Origin: Sulfotelmatobacter sp963788225
GTDB taxonomy: Bacteria; Acidobacteriota; Terriglobia; Terriglobales; Acidobacteriaceae
Length of the DNA stretch: 64,000 nt
Reading direction: 5' to 3'
NCBI GenBank assembly: GCA_963788225.1
Contig: CAWBGI010000002.1
Location: forward strand, 620,001 to 684,000
In this document: piece after piece, positions 16,389 through 24,717 of the stretch
Position numbering within the stretch: the first letter of the stretch is position 1
Layout: every line of letters starts with the position of its first letter
The notes under the pieces: model-generated
Database searches by the model: none
The model's input: only the letters and a program-made list of their open reading frames with translations
What the model was told of the DNA's origin: nothing
Made by a program: the position numbers and the translations under genes

Positions 16389-17491
16389 GCACTTCTCCGC
16401 TGCGACCGGCGATGGTTCCGGTGACACGGCAGATGCGGGCGTACTTTGCGCCCGTGAATCGAACGACAGAGACGCCGACGATTTTTGATCCAGCCGCGAG
16501 TGGGACGTTCGCGCTCGATGCGCCGCCGGCGCCGTGGCTGGATTTGGGATGGATTGATGGTTTCGAGCGCTTCTACGATACGCCGACGGGAGTGGTGCGG
16601 TCGGGAGCGAATGCGCTGCCAACGGCGCAGTTTAGAGGGCCCATTGAGGCGAGGGTAGAGTTTGAATTTCGAGAGTGGGGCAAGCTGCAGATGGCGTTAG
16701 CAGGCGGGTCGGAGCACATGAATGTGCTGGCGACGAGCCCGAGCGCGGCCCCGGCGCCTTCTGGGGGGACACCAATTGCGGGGGCTGCGGTTCTGGCTGG
16801 ATCGACGGCGAGCGTACTTGTATTTGGCGTGGGGGCCGTGAATGCATTCATGCCAGGAAATTTGATTGCCGTGGATGTGGATTACCAGCAGCAGATTGGA
16901 TACGTGGGATCGGGGATTGCGGCGGCGTATGTGAGCGATCCGGCGGCGGTAAACCGCGATCTGAATTATGTGCGGAGGGTTACGTTCAATGTGGGGCGGG
17001 TAGTGGAAGTGACGGCAACTTCGGTGATCCTGGCGCAACCTCTGCTGGCTGGAGCGCCCGCGACGGGAGCGTCGGCACAGGTGGTGGCCGCATTTGTGGA
17101 TCGAGAAGGCGGATCATTCTTCCAGGAATGGTCAGCTTTGTTTGTGGCCGAACCGGAATCGGGCGGGCGGATTTGCTTCTACTATCCGCGATTGAGTCCG
17201 AATCCTGGGGCAGGGCGCGGCGGATTGAGCATGAAGTCTGGCGCGGGATGGAAGCCACTGAAGAGCGGGGGCGCAGCGAAAACGAATGCGACTGCGAAGG
17301 CGCAAGGGAACAGCGGGGGGAGTGCGTCGCAAAAGTTTCTGCGGGAAGATTTTGCGGAGATTGCGAAACCTCTGACGTCGGTGAGTCTGCACGCGTCGTT
17401 TATCGCGCTGCCTTTCACTGACACCAATGATGGGCAAATGGTGCTGTGTTATCGAAGCTACTTTCCGGCGGCGATGGCGGCGGTGTATTGA
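16385..17491 (+). CDS. Probable tail tube (major tail) protein
   Basis: The 368-residue beta-rich product has Gly/Ala/Val-rich central repeats and a low-complexity linker at ~285-310 (KSGGAAKTNATAKAQGNSGG). Its position after the tail completion gene and before the tail hub fits the major tail protein, although it is long for that role. A fusion with an extra decoration-like domain is possible. The start overlaps the upstream stop. Confidence 0.5.
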   Translation: MSTSPLRPAMVPVTRQMRAYFAPVNRTTETPTIFDPAASGTFALDAPPAPWLDLGWIDGFERFYDTPTGVVRSGANALPTAQFRGPIEARVEFEFREWGKLQMALAGGSEHMNVLATSPSAAPAPSGGTPIAGAAVLAGSTASVLVFGVGAVNAFMPGNLIAVDVDYQQQIGYVGSGIAAAYVSDPAAVNRDLNYVRRVTFNVGRVVEVTATSVILAQPLLAGAPATGASAQVVAAFVDREGGSFFQEWSALFVAEPESGGRICFYYPRLSPNPGAGRGGLSMKSGAGWKPLKSGGAAKTNATAKAQGNSGGSASQKFLREDFAEIAKPLTSVSLHASFIALPFTDTNDGQMVLCYRSYFPAAMAAVY

Positions 17492-17730
17492 GGACAATCG
17501 CCTTCGAAATCAGACGGGAACAAAGAGCCAATCGCGAAAAGGCAGCTTCCCACGCCGGGAAAAATGCGACGTACAGTCTTCTTACTTATCGCGCCGGGAA
17601 TGTGACAATCTGAACATACTGTCTCAGCGCAAGCACCCGAATCATAAAAGGCCCGCGGTCTGCAGATGATGATGTTGCAGGCGAGTGAGATTGTGTCGCA
17701 CGGCGAGAAAGGTAGCATCCCAAAACAGAG

Positions 17731-20073
17731 ATGAAACTCACAATCGATAATCTTCAGGGGCAAGGGCCGCAAGACTATACGGCAGCATTGGACGGAACGA
17801 AGCCGCCGAAAGTCGAGCGCAAGCTCAACCAGCCAGCGGAATTGCAGTTCAGTTTATTGGCGAACACGCCCGGCTTTGTGATTCCGGTCACCGGTGCGCG
17901 AGTGACCCTGGGCAAGGCGAATGGCAGTGATGTGTTCACTGGGTATGTGACTGCAGCCCCACAGTATGAATATCTGGGATGGGGAGAGCAAGGTCCGGTG
18001 TATCGCTACAACGTGGTGGCGCAGAGTGACGAGGTGTTGCTCGATCAGAAGGCGTTGCCGAACCGATCCCCTTTTGTGGACCGGAGCGCGGGTGACGCGC
18101 TCCGGCAACTGGCGCAGAATCTGTTGCCGGGGCAGTTCGACACTAGCGCGGTGCAGGATGTGGACACGCTGGCAGTCTACGCCGTGAATCCGCAAAAAAG
18201 TTTTTCGTTTCACGCGGCAGAAATTGCGCTGGCCACGCGGGGAAGCTTTCGCAGCATGAATGGGGCTTTGATACTGGCGCCGGTGGGGGCGGCCGAGCAC
18301 GCGCTGAATGAGAGCGATGCCAACTTTTCGCCAGAGGGACTGTGGCTGAATAGTCCGAATTTGTTGGTGAATGAGCTGACTGTGATTGGAGAAAGCGAGC
18401 CTCAAGCTTACGTGCGGGATTACTTTGTTGGCGATGGGCTGAGTTTGAAATTCTATCTTTCGCAGAAACCGTTCGCGCAGGCTAAGCCGGCGCTGATTGA
18501 CGAGGAGTATCTGGGATCGGAGCTGGATCCGTCGACGTGGGTCGTGAATGATCCTTCGGCTGCGGTTTCAGTGGTGGCGCAGACGCTGCAGATTGCAGGT
18601 GGGACCGGCGTGGACGGACAGACCACGGTGAGCTTTATCGAGCAGATCGAGTTGGGAGGTGCGCTCGAGCTGCAGCATGGCGATGTGAGCTTTACGGCGG
18701 CGTCGCAGGGAGTACTCGGCGGGCTGTATGCGGGAGCAATCTCGGTGGCGGGATGTTTGGCGGGGTTTCAGATCACACCGTCTGGTGCTGGCTCGAATAT
18801 TCAGGCTTTGATCAACGGAGCGCTCACCGGACCTGTGATAGCAACCACGCCCGGGCACCAGTATTTCTTTACGACTTACATGTACTCGATGGAGGTGTAC
18901 CGCAGCGGGGAGACTTATCACTCGTCGTCGCATCCGGCGGGAAGTGGTTGGGGCGGTGCGGCAGTGGCGGCGGATGTGCGCTTCGTGCTGGAAGTGCAGG
19001 ACATTGATCCAAGCAATCCGGCGACCTTGGTGGCGCCAGCTACGGTGTTGTACGACGGAGTCATTACTGGGGCTCCAGGTTTTTGCACGTACGCCTTGGT
19101 TAACGCTGCAAACGTGCAATGCAGCATCGCCTACACGTATGTGTCCCACATATCACTGGCATCGGTAAGAACGGCGTTGCCGAGTGCGAGCTACGTTACA
19201 CAACTGGTAGGCGCGCTTTCGGACGGGGCGGCGTGCGAGGTCGCGAGCGACTCTTCGCTGGATTTTTATCCGGCTTACGTGCCGGCATTGAATGAACTTA
19301 TCGTGGCGAGTTACAGGGGATCGGGCCGGGCAGTAGCGCAGGTGCAAAACGCGGCGAGCGTGGCCTCTTTACAGAATGGCGCGGATGACGGGACGCGGGG
19401 GGCTGTGCGCGTTGCAAAGAATCCGGGGGCGCGCACAGACGTAGATTGCGAAAACGCGGCGTTGGCCATTCTGGATGATTCTTTGGGGACTGCGTGGTCG
19501 GGAAGTTACGAGACCTGGAGCGACTTCTTGCCGGGCGATGCCGCGGATATCTTTCCGGGCGATGCGATTGCCGTCAATGTTCCGTCGCGTGGCGCATCGT
19601 TCACGGCCATTGTACGAGAAGTCGAAATTGCGATTACCGATCCGGCAGACGATCGCGGGTTCTATACGCTTGGGTTCGCGAACGATTTGGCTGCACCCTT
19701 GGGAATTGAGTATGGGGCCAGTATGGCTGTGATTGCGTTGCAGGATATGCCTCCTTTGCTGAAGACGGCTCAGGTGGGAGCCTACTACCAAGTGGACTTG
19801 ACGGATGCACAGATCACGGCGGTGACGTCTACAACGGTTTCGGTTGATGCAGGGATTGCGCCACCGAGTGGGGGCGGAATTGAGGTGCGGGAGAATGACT
19901 ATGGATTTGGACAGGCGAACGACCGGAATCTGCAAGGACGGTTCAGCACGCAGACGTTCAGCCTGCCCCGGCTGGCGCGAACTCAGAATTATTTTCTACG
20001 CCTGTACGACAATGCTTCTCCCCCAAAGTATTCGCGATATTCTGCGGCGCTGCATGTTGATTATCCGCTGTGA
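17731..20073 (+). CDS. Tail hub / baseplate protein
   Basis: The 780-residue product starts with a domain (KLTIDNLQGQGPQDYTAALDGTKPPKVERKLNQP) like the hub domain of phage baseplate and tail-tip proteins (gp27/Dit-Tal type), followed by beta-rich segments including FLPGDAADIFPGDAIAVNVPS near residue 600. It probably forms the distal end of the tail. It follows the tail tube gene by only 240 bp, leaving no room for a tape measure gene. The assignment is by character and context. Confidence 0.55.
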   Translation: MKLTIDNLQGQGPQDYTAALDGTKPPKVERKLNQPAELQFSLLANTPGFVIPVTGARVTLGKANGSDVFTGYVTAAPQYEYLGWGEQGPVYRYNVVAQSDEVLLDQKALPNRSPFVDRSAGDALRQLAQNLLPGQFDTSAVQDVDTLAVYAVNPQKSFSFHAAEIALATRGSFRSMNGALILAPVGAAEHALNESDANFSPEGLWLNSPNLLVNELTVIGESEPQAYVRDYFVGDGLSLKFYLSQKPFAQAKPALIDEEYLGSELDPSTWVVNDPSAAVSVVAQTLQIAGGTGVDGQTTVSFIEQIELGGALELQHGDVSFTAASQGVLGGLYAGAISVAGCLAGFQITPSGAGSNIQALINGALTGPVIATTPGHQYFFTTYMYSMEVYRSGETYHSSSHPAGSGWGGAAVAADVRFVLEVQDIDPSNPATLVAPATVLYDGVITGAPGFCTYALVNAANVQCSIAYTYVSHISLASVRTALPSASYVTQLVGALSDGAACEVASDSSLDFYPAYVPALNELIVASYRGSGRAVAQVQNAASVASLQNGADDGTRGAVRVAKNPGARTDVDCENAALAILDDSLGTAWSGSYETWSDFLPGDAADIFPGDAIAVNVPSRGASFTAIVREVEIAITDPADDRGFYTLGFANDLAAPLGIEYGASMAVIALQDMPPLLKTAQVGAYYQVDLTDAQITAVTSTTVSVDAGIAPPSGGGIEVRENDYGFGQANDRNLQGRFSTQTFSLPRLARTQNYFLRLYDNASPPKYSRYSAALHVDYPL

Positions 20074-20102
20074 GGATCTTCAGGCGGGGAGGGCTACAGC
20101 TT

Positions 20103-20366
20103 ATGGGAGTTAGCGACAGGGAGTTGATAAAAGCAATCGACATCGAGTTCCAGCGAGAGGTGCTCGATAAGTTGGTCCGGCTGGAAACAAAGATGGATGC
20201 GCTGGTGGGGAACGGGCAACCGGGGCGCATGAAGATGACCGAGGATAAGGTGGCAGTGCTGGAGCGGAACGATTTGCGCAACAGCGTCCACAACCGGATT
20301 GTGAATGGGGCGATCAGCGCCGCGATCAGCGTGGCCATCGCTCTGCATAAGTACTGGCTGAAGTAG
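20103..20366 (+). CDS. Small membrane protein with coiled coil (XhlA/holin-like)
   Basis: The ~87-residue product has a charged helical segment (LLDKLVRLETKMDAL-type, then EDKVAVLERND) and one C-terminal membrane segment (NGAISAAISVAIALHKYWLK). This layout is that of XhlA-like holin accessory proteins. I chose ATG 20103 because GGGGAGG lies ~9 bases upstream; GTG 20070 overlaps the hub stop. It is the only hint of a lysis function here; no endolysin gene is visible. Confidence 0.5.
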   Translation: MGVSDRELIKAIDIEFQREVLDKLVRLETKMDALVGNGQPGRMKMTEDKVAVLERNDLRNSVHNRIVNGAISAAISVAIALHKYWLK

Positions 20367-20408
20367 ACATTTCACTGGAAGGCATTTCATTTCCACCAAA
20401 GGAGAACT

Positions 20409-20642
20409 ATGAGCACGATACCGAGCACCACGATCATCACCAATCTGAAGAGCGCGAGCGCTTCCACTGCCAACACGTTGAAAAACGCTGGAGCGGGGGG
20501 ACTCGACATGCAAGGGATGCTGGCGTTGGCTTTGAGCAAGGCTAACGAACTGAAGAATTGCCTGACGCTGGTGGTGAGATCCACCGACGGCGCAGATCCC
20601 AACCTGACTACGCTTAACGATATTTTGGCCAGCCTTACGTAA
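20409..20642 (+). CDS. Small hypothetical protein of the phage late region
   Basis: The 77-residue product is Thr/Ser/Ala-rich at the N-terminus, with a helix MQGMLALALSKANELKNCLTLVVRS. It has no known motif. AAAGGAGAACT just upstream of ATG 20409 is a strong ribosome site, supporting expression. Confidence 0.5.
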   Translation: MSTIPSTTIITNLKSASASTANTLKNAGAGGLDMQGMLALALSKANELKNCLTLVVRSTDGADPNLTTLNDILASLT

Positions 20643-20688
20643 GGGGCTAACCGAAAGAGTGCTTGCGACAGTCTTGCCGCCGGCGGCC

Positions 20689-20710
20689 GAGACGTAGCAA
20701 GCTACGTCTC
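20689..20710. repeat. Perfect hairpin (10-bp arms)
   Basis: GAGACGTAGC, AA, GCTACGTCTC. It is preceded by GCCGCCGGCGGC and followed by TACGAAAAG. It could stop transcription after the gene at 20409 or belong to the extragenic repeats. Confidence 0.55.
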
Positions 20711-20778
20711 TACGAAAAGTATCTTGAGTGCCTGTGGCTAATCACGCTGGCATACGAAGAATATTTAAGGAGGAAGTT

Positions 20779-21066
20779 ATGGATTTTTTGTCGCAATTGC
20801 TGCGCGGGATTGCGTTTGTTCCGGCCCTGGTGAACGGAATCGAGGGGCTGTTCGCAAGTAAGTCCGGGGCGGAAAAAAAAGATGCGGCTATGTCGTTTTT
20901 GCAGAGTGCGCTGTCGACTGTCGATGCGGTGGCCGCGCGTGAGATAATCGCGCCAGAAAAATTTCGTGACGGTATTTCCAAAATTATTGACGGCACGGTG
21001 GAGTGCCTTAACGCCTCAACCTGGTGCAAACAGCCACCATCCACAAACACTCCGCCGTCGGCTTGA
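20779..21066 (+). CDS. Small hypothetical protein, last gene of the phage region
   Basis: The 95-residue product begins with a hydrophobic helix (FLSQLLRGIAFVPALVNGIEGLF), followed by an amphipathic helix and a Thr/Pro/Ser tail. AAGGAGG lies 5 bases before ATG 20779. It has no known motif. It ends 6 bp before the convergent E2 gene, marking the right end of the phage-like block. Confidence 0.55.
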   Translation: MDFLSQLLRGIAFVPALVNGIEGLFASKSGAEKKDAAMSFLQSALSTVDAVAAREIIAPEKFRDGISKIIDGTVECLNASTWCKQPPSTNTPPSA

Positions 21067-21072
21067 CGCTCT

Positions 21073-22425
21073 CTAGCCGATTTCTTCGCTCCACGTTTCC
21101 AGATTTTTCTTCACCAAGGCCATGAACTGGTCGGCTACGGCTCCGTCGATGAGGCGGTGATCGTAGCCGAGCGTGAGGTGAACGACTGAGCGGATGGCGA
21201 TGGAATCGTTGCCTTCTTTGTCGGTGACCACCAGCGGCATCTTCGTGATGCCGCCGACGCCCATGATCGCCGAGTTCGGCTGGTTGATGATGGGCAGGCC
21301 GAAGACGGCGCCGAACTGGCCGGGGTTGGTGACGGTGAACGTGGAGCCCTCGACATCTTCAGGCTTAAGCTTCTTGTTGCGGGCGCGTTCGCCGAGGTCG
21401 GTGATGCCGCGTTGCAGGCCGAGAAAGTTGAGGTCGCCGGCGTTTTTGAGGACGGGGACGATGAGTCCCCAGTCGAGAGCTACGGCGATGCCCACGTTGA
21501 TCTCACGGTGGTAGCGGATATTTTCGCCTTCGATCGATGCGTTGATGATCGGCCACTGCTGCACCGCGATGATGGCGGCGCGCACGAAGAACGGCATGAA
21601 GGTAAGGCGGACTCCGTGGCGCTGCTCGAATGCGTTCTTGTGCTTGGCGCGCAGGGTGACGATGCGGGTGAAATCCACTTCGTACATGCAGTGGACGTGG
21701 GCGCTGGTGCGGCGCGACTCGATCATGCGCTGGGCGATGATCTTGCGCATATTGGTCATGGGGACGAGGTCGCCGGGATAGGCCGCGGCAGGGCGGCGCG
21801 GCGCAGGCGGTGCGGGTTTAGGTGACGCTGCCGCCTCGCTTTCGGCGGGACGGACGAATGCGGCCGTCCCCACACGATCCGTCCCTACACCGGCAGGTTG
21901 CGATTCCTGACGCTCGATGAAGGCCATGATGTCCTGCTTGGTGATGCGGCCGCCGAGTCCCGTGCCGGAGATTTGCGAGAGACTGATGCCGTGCTCACGG
22001 GCAATTTTGCGGACGAGCGGTGAGGAGCGGGCTTCTTCGTCGTCGTCGGATAACTCTTGCGGCGGTGCGGGGCTGGCTGCCGGCCTCGGGGCTGCCACCG
22101 AAGCGGGCTTCTTCTCTTCTTTCTTTTCATCTTTCGCCGGCGGCGCTGGGGCCGGAGCGGCCTTCGCGGGCGCGGTTGCGGCTTCGCCATCCGCCGCAAT
22201 TGTGCCGACCACAGTGTTTACGCCAACGGTCGTTCCCTCGGTGACTTTGATTTCCTGGAGAACGCCGGAGGCAGGTGCGGGAATCTCTGCGTCAACCTTG
22301 TCGGTGGAGATTTCAAAAAGCGGCTCGTCGCGCTGGACTTTGTCGCCGGGCTTCTTCAGCCACTTGGTAATAGTGCCCTCGACGATGGACTCGCCCATCT
22401 GGGGCATGATGATGTCAGTCGGCAT
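21073..22425 (-). CDS. 2-oxoacid dehydrogenase E2 component (dihydrolipoamide acyltransferase)
   Basis: The 450-residue E2 transfers the acyl group from E1 to CoA. Domains: lipoyl domain 1-77 with lipoylated K43 in TDKVDA; Ala/Pro linker; E3/E1-binding domain ~135-171 (SPLVRKIAREHGISLSQISGTGLGGRITK); second linker; catalytic domain from ~215 with GYDHRLIDG, giving catalytic H423 and D427. Together with E1beta and E1alpha (23274-27363) it makes a branched-chain-type or pyruvate dehydrogenase; the subunits do not settle the substrate. E3 is not in the window. The second linker contains an in-frame extragenic repeat (21849-21876). Confidence 0.92.
   Translation of the reverse strand: MPTDIIMPQMGESIVEGTITKWLKKPGDKVQRDEPLFEISTDKVDAEIPAPASGVLQEIKVTEGTTVGVNTVVGTIAADGEAATAPAKAAPAPAPPAKDEKKEEKKPASVAAPRPAASPAPPQELSDDDEEARSSPLVRKIAREHGISLSQISGTGLGGRITKQDIMAFIERQESQPAGVGTDRVGTAAFVRPAESEAAASPKPAPPAPRRPAAAYPGDLVPMTNMRKIIAQRMIESRRTSAHVHCMYEVDFTRIVTLRAKHKNAFEQRHGVRLTFMPFFVRAAIIAVQQWPIINASIEGENIRYHREINVGIAVALDWGLIVPVLKNAGDLNFLGLQRGITDLGERARNKKLKPEDVEGSTFTVTNPGQFGAVFGLPIINQPNSAIMGVGGITKMPLVVTDKEGNDSIAIRSVVHLTLGYDHRLIDGAVADQFMALVKKNLETWSEEIG
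21849..21876. repeat. Extragenic repeat, family B, inside the E2 linker
   Basis: This 28-bp segment matches the intergenic copy at 29123-29150 at 25 positions: 8-base arms around AATG followed by CCCCACACG. A third copy at 30739-30766 has different but fully pairing arms. Confidence 0.6.
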
Positions 22426-22561
22426 GATTTCCTTCCACGCGGCCCCGGTTTGGGATGGAGGGCCGGATGCAAACGGATATTATAGCGGGTGCGGGAGCCG
22501 GGATGAAAAGACGGATGCCGGATATCGCCACCCTCACTAGAAGAACGGGGCGTCGCCGGTT

Positions 22562-23113
22562 CTAGCGTTTGTGTTCGTCTTTTTCTTCTTCTCCGTTTGG
22601 TGCAGCTACGCCGAAGCTTGTCTTCCAGTACTCCTGCACTGCGGGTGGCAGTTTCTCCATGTGGGACAGGAAGCTGGTGATCTTCCACATCTCCTCGTCT
22701 TTGAGGGTTTTTTCCCATGAGGGCATGGCGGTGTAGCGCACGCCGGTGCGGATGCAGTAGAAGACGTGCCACTCGGGATCGTCGGGCGGATCGGAGATCA
22801 GATTGGGAGCGGGCGGGTAGAAATTCGTAAAGCGCGCGGGCTTGCGATCGAGCGTGCCGTGGCAGTCGGCGCAGCGCATGGTGTAAAGCTTCATGCCGTC
22901 TTCGAGGTTCTGGTCGGTGGGCGGGACGGGGTTGGTGATGTGGGGAGCGTGGCGCTCCATGGAGGCGTCGATTGCTCCCAGAGCAATGCGCTTCTCGAGG
23001 CTGGGTGGGGCTACGTTTGCGTTTGTGGGGAAGAAGCCGAGCATGGCGAAGCCGAGGCCGCCGAGAATGAGAACTAGAAGAGTTACGATTACTCCGAGTA
23101 AGAACTTGCCCAT
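22562..23113 (-). CDS. Membrane-anchored or exported class I c-type cytochrome
   Basis: The ~183-residue product has an N-terminal hydrophobic segment (LLGVIVTLLVLILGGLGFAMLGFF), which is a signal anchor or signal peptide, and one heme site CADCH (C81, C84, H85). Met in TAMPSWEK may be the distal ligand. It should carry electrons on the periplasmic side. I chose ATG 23113 because upstream sequence in this frame is repeat-derived. It lies between E1beta and E2 on the same strand. Its electron partner is not apparent. Confidence 0.85.
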   Translation of the reverse strand: MGKFLLGVIVTLLVLILGGLGFAMLGFFPTNANVAPPSLEKRIALGAIDASMERHAPHITNPVPPTDQNLEDGMKLYTMRCADCHGTLDRKPARFTNFYPPAPNLISDPPDDPEWHVFYCIRTGVRYTAMPSWEKTLKDEEMWKITSFLSHMEKLPPAVQEYWKTSFGVAAPNGEEEKDEHKR

Positions 23114-23221
23114 AGAGCCTCTGGACCATTGTGGCAGAAGGACGGGTAGGTGCGCTAGTTTGGCCGGGCAAAGCGTGAACGCAACGTTCGTGCAGGTCGC
23201 CGATGCCTCGCTGCGCTCGGC

Positions 23222-23251
23222 TGACCGGGCGAAGGCGCCCGTTTCCCACAT
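23222..23251. repeat. Extragenic repeat, family B-like
   Basis: ACCGGGCG AAGG CGCCCGTT followed by TCCCACAT, between E1beta and the cytochrome gene. It is similar to the copies at 29123 and 30739. Confidence 0.45.
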
Positions 23252-23273
23252 ATCCTTTCTTTGTTTCTTGAAA

Positions 23274-24248
23274 CTAATACGCCTTCAGCTTGTGGGCTTC
23301 GCGGATTACGTCTGCCACCTTGGGTAGGTAGTGCTCTTCTTGTGGCGGCGAAAATGGGATCGCCGAGTCGAGTCCGGCGATGCGGACTATGGGGCCGTCG
23401 AGGTCGTCGAAGGCTTCTTCGTTGATGATGGCTGCGATTTCGCCGGCGAGGCCTCCGGTGCGGGAGTGCTCGTGCAGAATGATGACCTTGTTCGTTTTCT
23501 TTACGGTCTGCGCGATGGCTTCGCGGTCGAGCGGCGAGACGGTGCGCAGGTCGAGGATTTCGAGGTCAATCCCGTCTTTATTAAGTACCTCGGCTGCTTC
23601 TAAAGCGGTGTGAACCATGGCCGCATAAGTAATGATGCTTAGGTCGCGGCCCTCGCGGGCGACGCGGGCCTTGCCGATGGGGACCACGTAATCTTCGGCA
23701 GGCACTTCGCCTTTGATGCGGCGATAGAGATATTTGTGCTCGAAGAAGATACACGGATTGTTGTCGCGGATGGCGGCTTTGATTAAGCCCTTCGCGTCGT
23801 ATGGAGTCGCGGGGCAGATGACTTTGAGGCCGGGATTGTGGACGAACCACATTTCGGGATTCTGCGAGTGGAAGGGGCCGCCGTGGACGTATCCGCCGCT
23901 GGGGCCGCGCAGAACTAGCGGGGCGGGCGCGCCCCAGAGGTAATGCGTCTTCGCGACCATGTTGCTGATCTGGTTGAAGGCGCAGCCGATGAAGTCCATG
24001 AACTGGAATTCGGCGACGGGGCGCATGCCGGTGAGCGACGCTCCGAAGGCCGCGCCCACGATGGCGGACTCGGCGATGGGCGTGTCGATGACGCGCTCGG
24101 GGCCGAAGCGGTCGATGAAACCATCCGTGACTTTAAAAGCCCCGCCGTAAATGCCGATGTCTTCGCCGAGGCAGAAGACAGAGGGGTCGCGGTCCATTTC
24201 TTCCCAGATTCCCTGGCGGATGGCTTCGAGGTAGGTGAGTTGAGGCAT
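23274..24248 (-). CDS. 2-oxoacid dehydrogenase E1 component, beta subunit
   Basis: The 324-residue product has the usual length of E1beta. Typical segments are FCLGEDIGIYGGAFKVT (~25-41), VIDTPIAESAIVG (~53-65) and GPSGGYVHGGPFHSQNPE (~115-132). The E1 heterotetramer decarboxylates a 2-oxoacid with thiamine diphosphate and reductively acylates the E2 lipoyl arm. ATG 24248 gives MPQLTYLEAIRQGIWEEM, the normal start; longer frames begin in the gene-free gap. E1alpha is 1.8 kb upstream, beyond the dGTPase pair. Confidence 0.92.
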   Translation of the reverse strand: MPQLTYLEAIRQGIWEEMDRDPSVFCLGEDIGIYGGAFKVTDGFIDRFGPERVIDTPIAESAIVGAAFGASLTGMRPVAEFQFMDFIGCAFNQISNMVAKTHYLWGAPAPLVLRGPSGGYVHGGPFHSQNPEMWFVHNPGLKVICPATPYDAKGLIKAAIRDNNPCIFFEHKYLYRRIKGEVPAEDYVVPIGKARVAREGRDLSIITYAAMVHTALEAAEVLNKDGIDLEILDLRTVSPLDREAIAQTVKKTNKVIILHEHSRTGGLAGEIAAIINEEAFDDLDGPIVRIAGLDSAIPFSPPQEEHYLPKVADVIREAHKLKAY

Positions 24249-24370
24249 GCTTCGATTGTTCGAACCGTAGATGTGAAGCTGAAAAAGTATTAAAATGTTA
24301 TCAGAGTTCCGTGAATCTTGTGGTGTTTCCCATTCCGGTTGCAACAGTTGGCACGGGCCTTTTTTCCACA

Positions 24371-24399
24371 TTGACTTCCATCCCTGGTGCCAGTAGAGT
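24371..24399 (+). promoter_or_regulatory. Candidate sigma-70-type promoter for the dGTPase pair
   Basis: TTGACT and TAGAGT are separated by 17 bases, 60 bp before the ATG of the small gene at 24461. The match is moderate and unproven. Confidence 0.35.
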
Positions 24400-24460
24400 G
24401 CATCGTACTTGCTACCTGCGCGTTCCCCCGCGCAAGCACTGCCGGAAGGCGGTCTAATTT

Positions 24461-24682
24461 ATGAATGCTGCGATTCTGCAGAAGGAAAGCGAAATCGAGA
24501 AGGCAGTTCTGGACGCCGCTCGGCCCGGTGAGGACTATAAACCCTTAGAGTTGGTCGAGCAGGTTGCGGGTCGGGGGAGTGCCGATTGGAATCGGGACTT
24601 GGTTTTAGAAGCGATTTGGCGCCTCATTTCTGAGGGGAAGCTGCTCTTATCCCAGCAGCGCACGCTTCGCCGCAAGTCCTGA
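24461..24682 (+). CDS. Small winged-helix-like protein next to the dGTPase gene
   Basis: The 73-residue product (LELVEQVAGRGSADWNRDLVLEAIWRLISEGKLLL) has the helix-helix-strand look of a short winged helix domain. It has no known family. It ends 35 bp before the dGTPase on the same strand, so the two are likely cotranscribed. It could be a regulator or partner of the hydrolase. Confidence 0.55.
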   Translation: MNAAILQKESEIEKAVLDAARPGEDYKPLELVEQVAGRGSADWNRDLVLEAIWRLISEGKLLLSQQRTLRRKS

Positions 24683-24717
24683 GCGACATTCCCTTTCGCC
24701 TCACGGGAGGGTGACGC

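Noticed and set aside
17666..17733. 22-codon frame overlapping the tail hub start by ATGA
   Set aside because: Could be a leader peptide, but it has no ribosome site and no support beyond the overlap.
24400..24450. Hairpin-like bases considered as a tRNA or attachment site
   Set aside because: No cloverleaf with the required arms could be formed, and no duplicated core was found at either side of the phage block.
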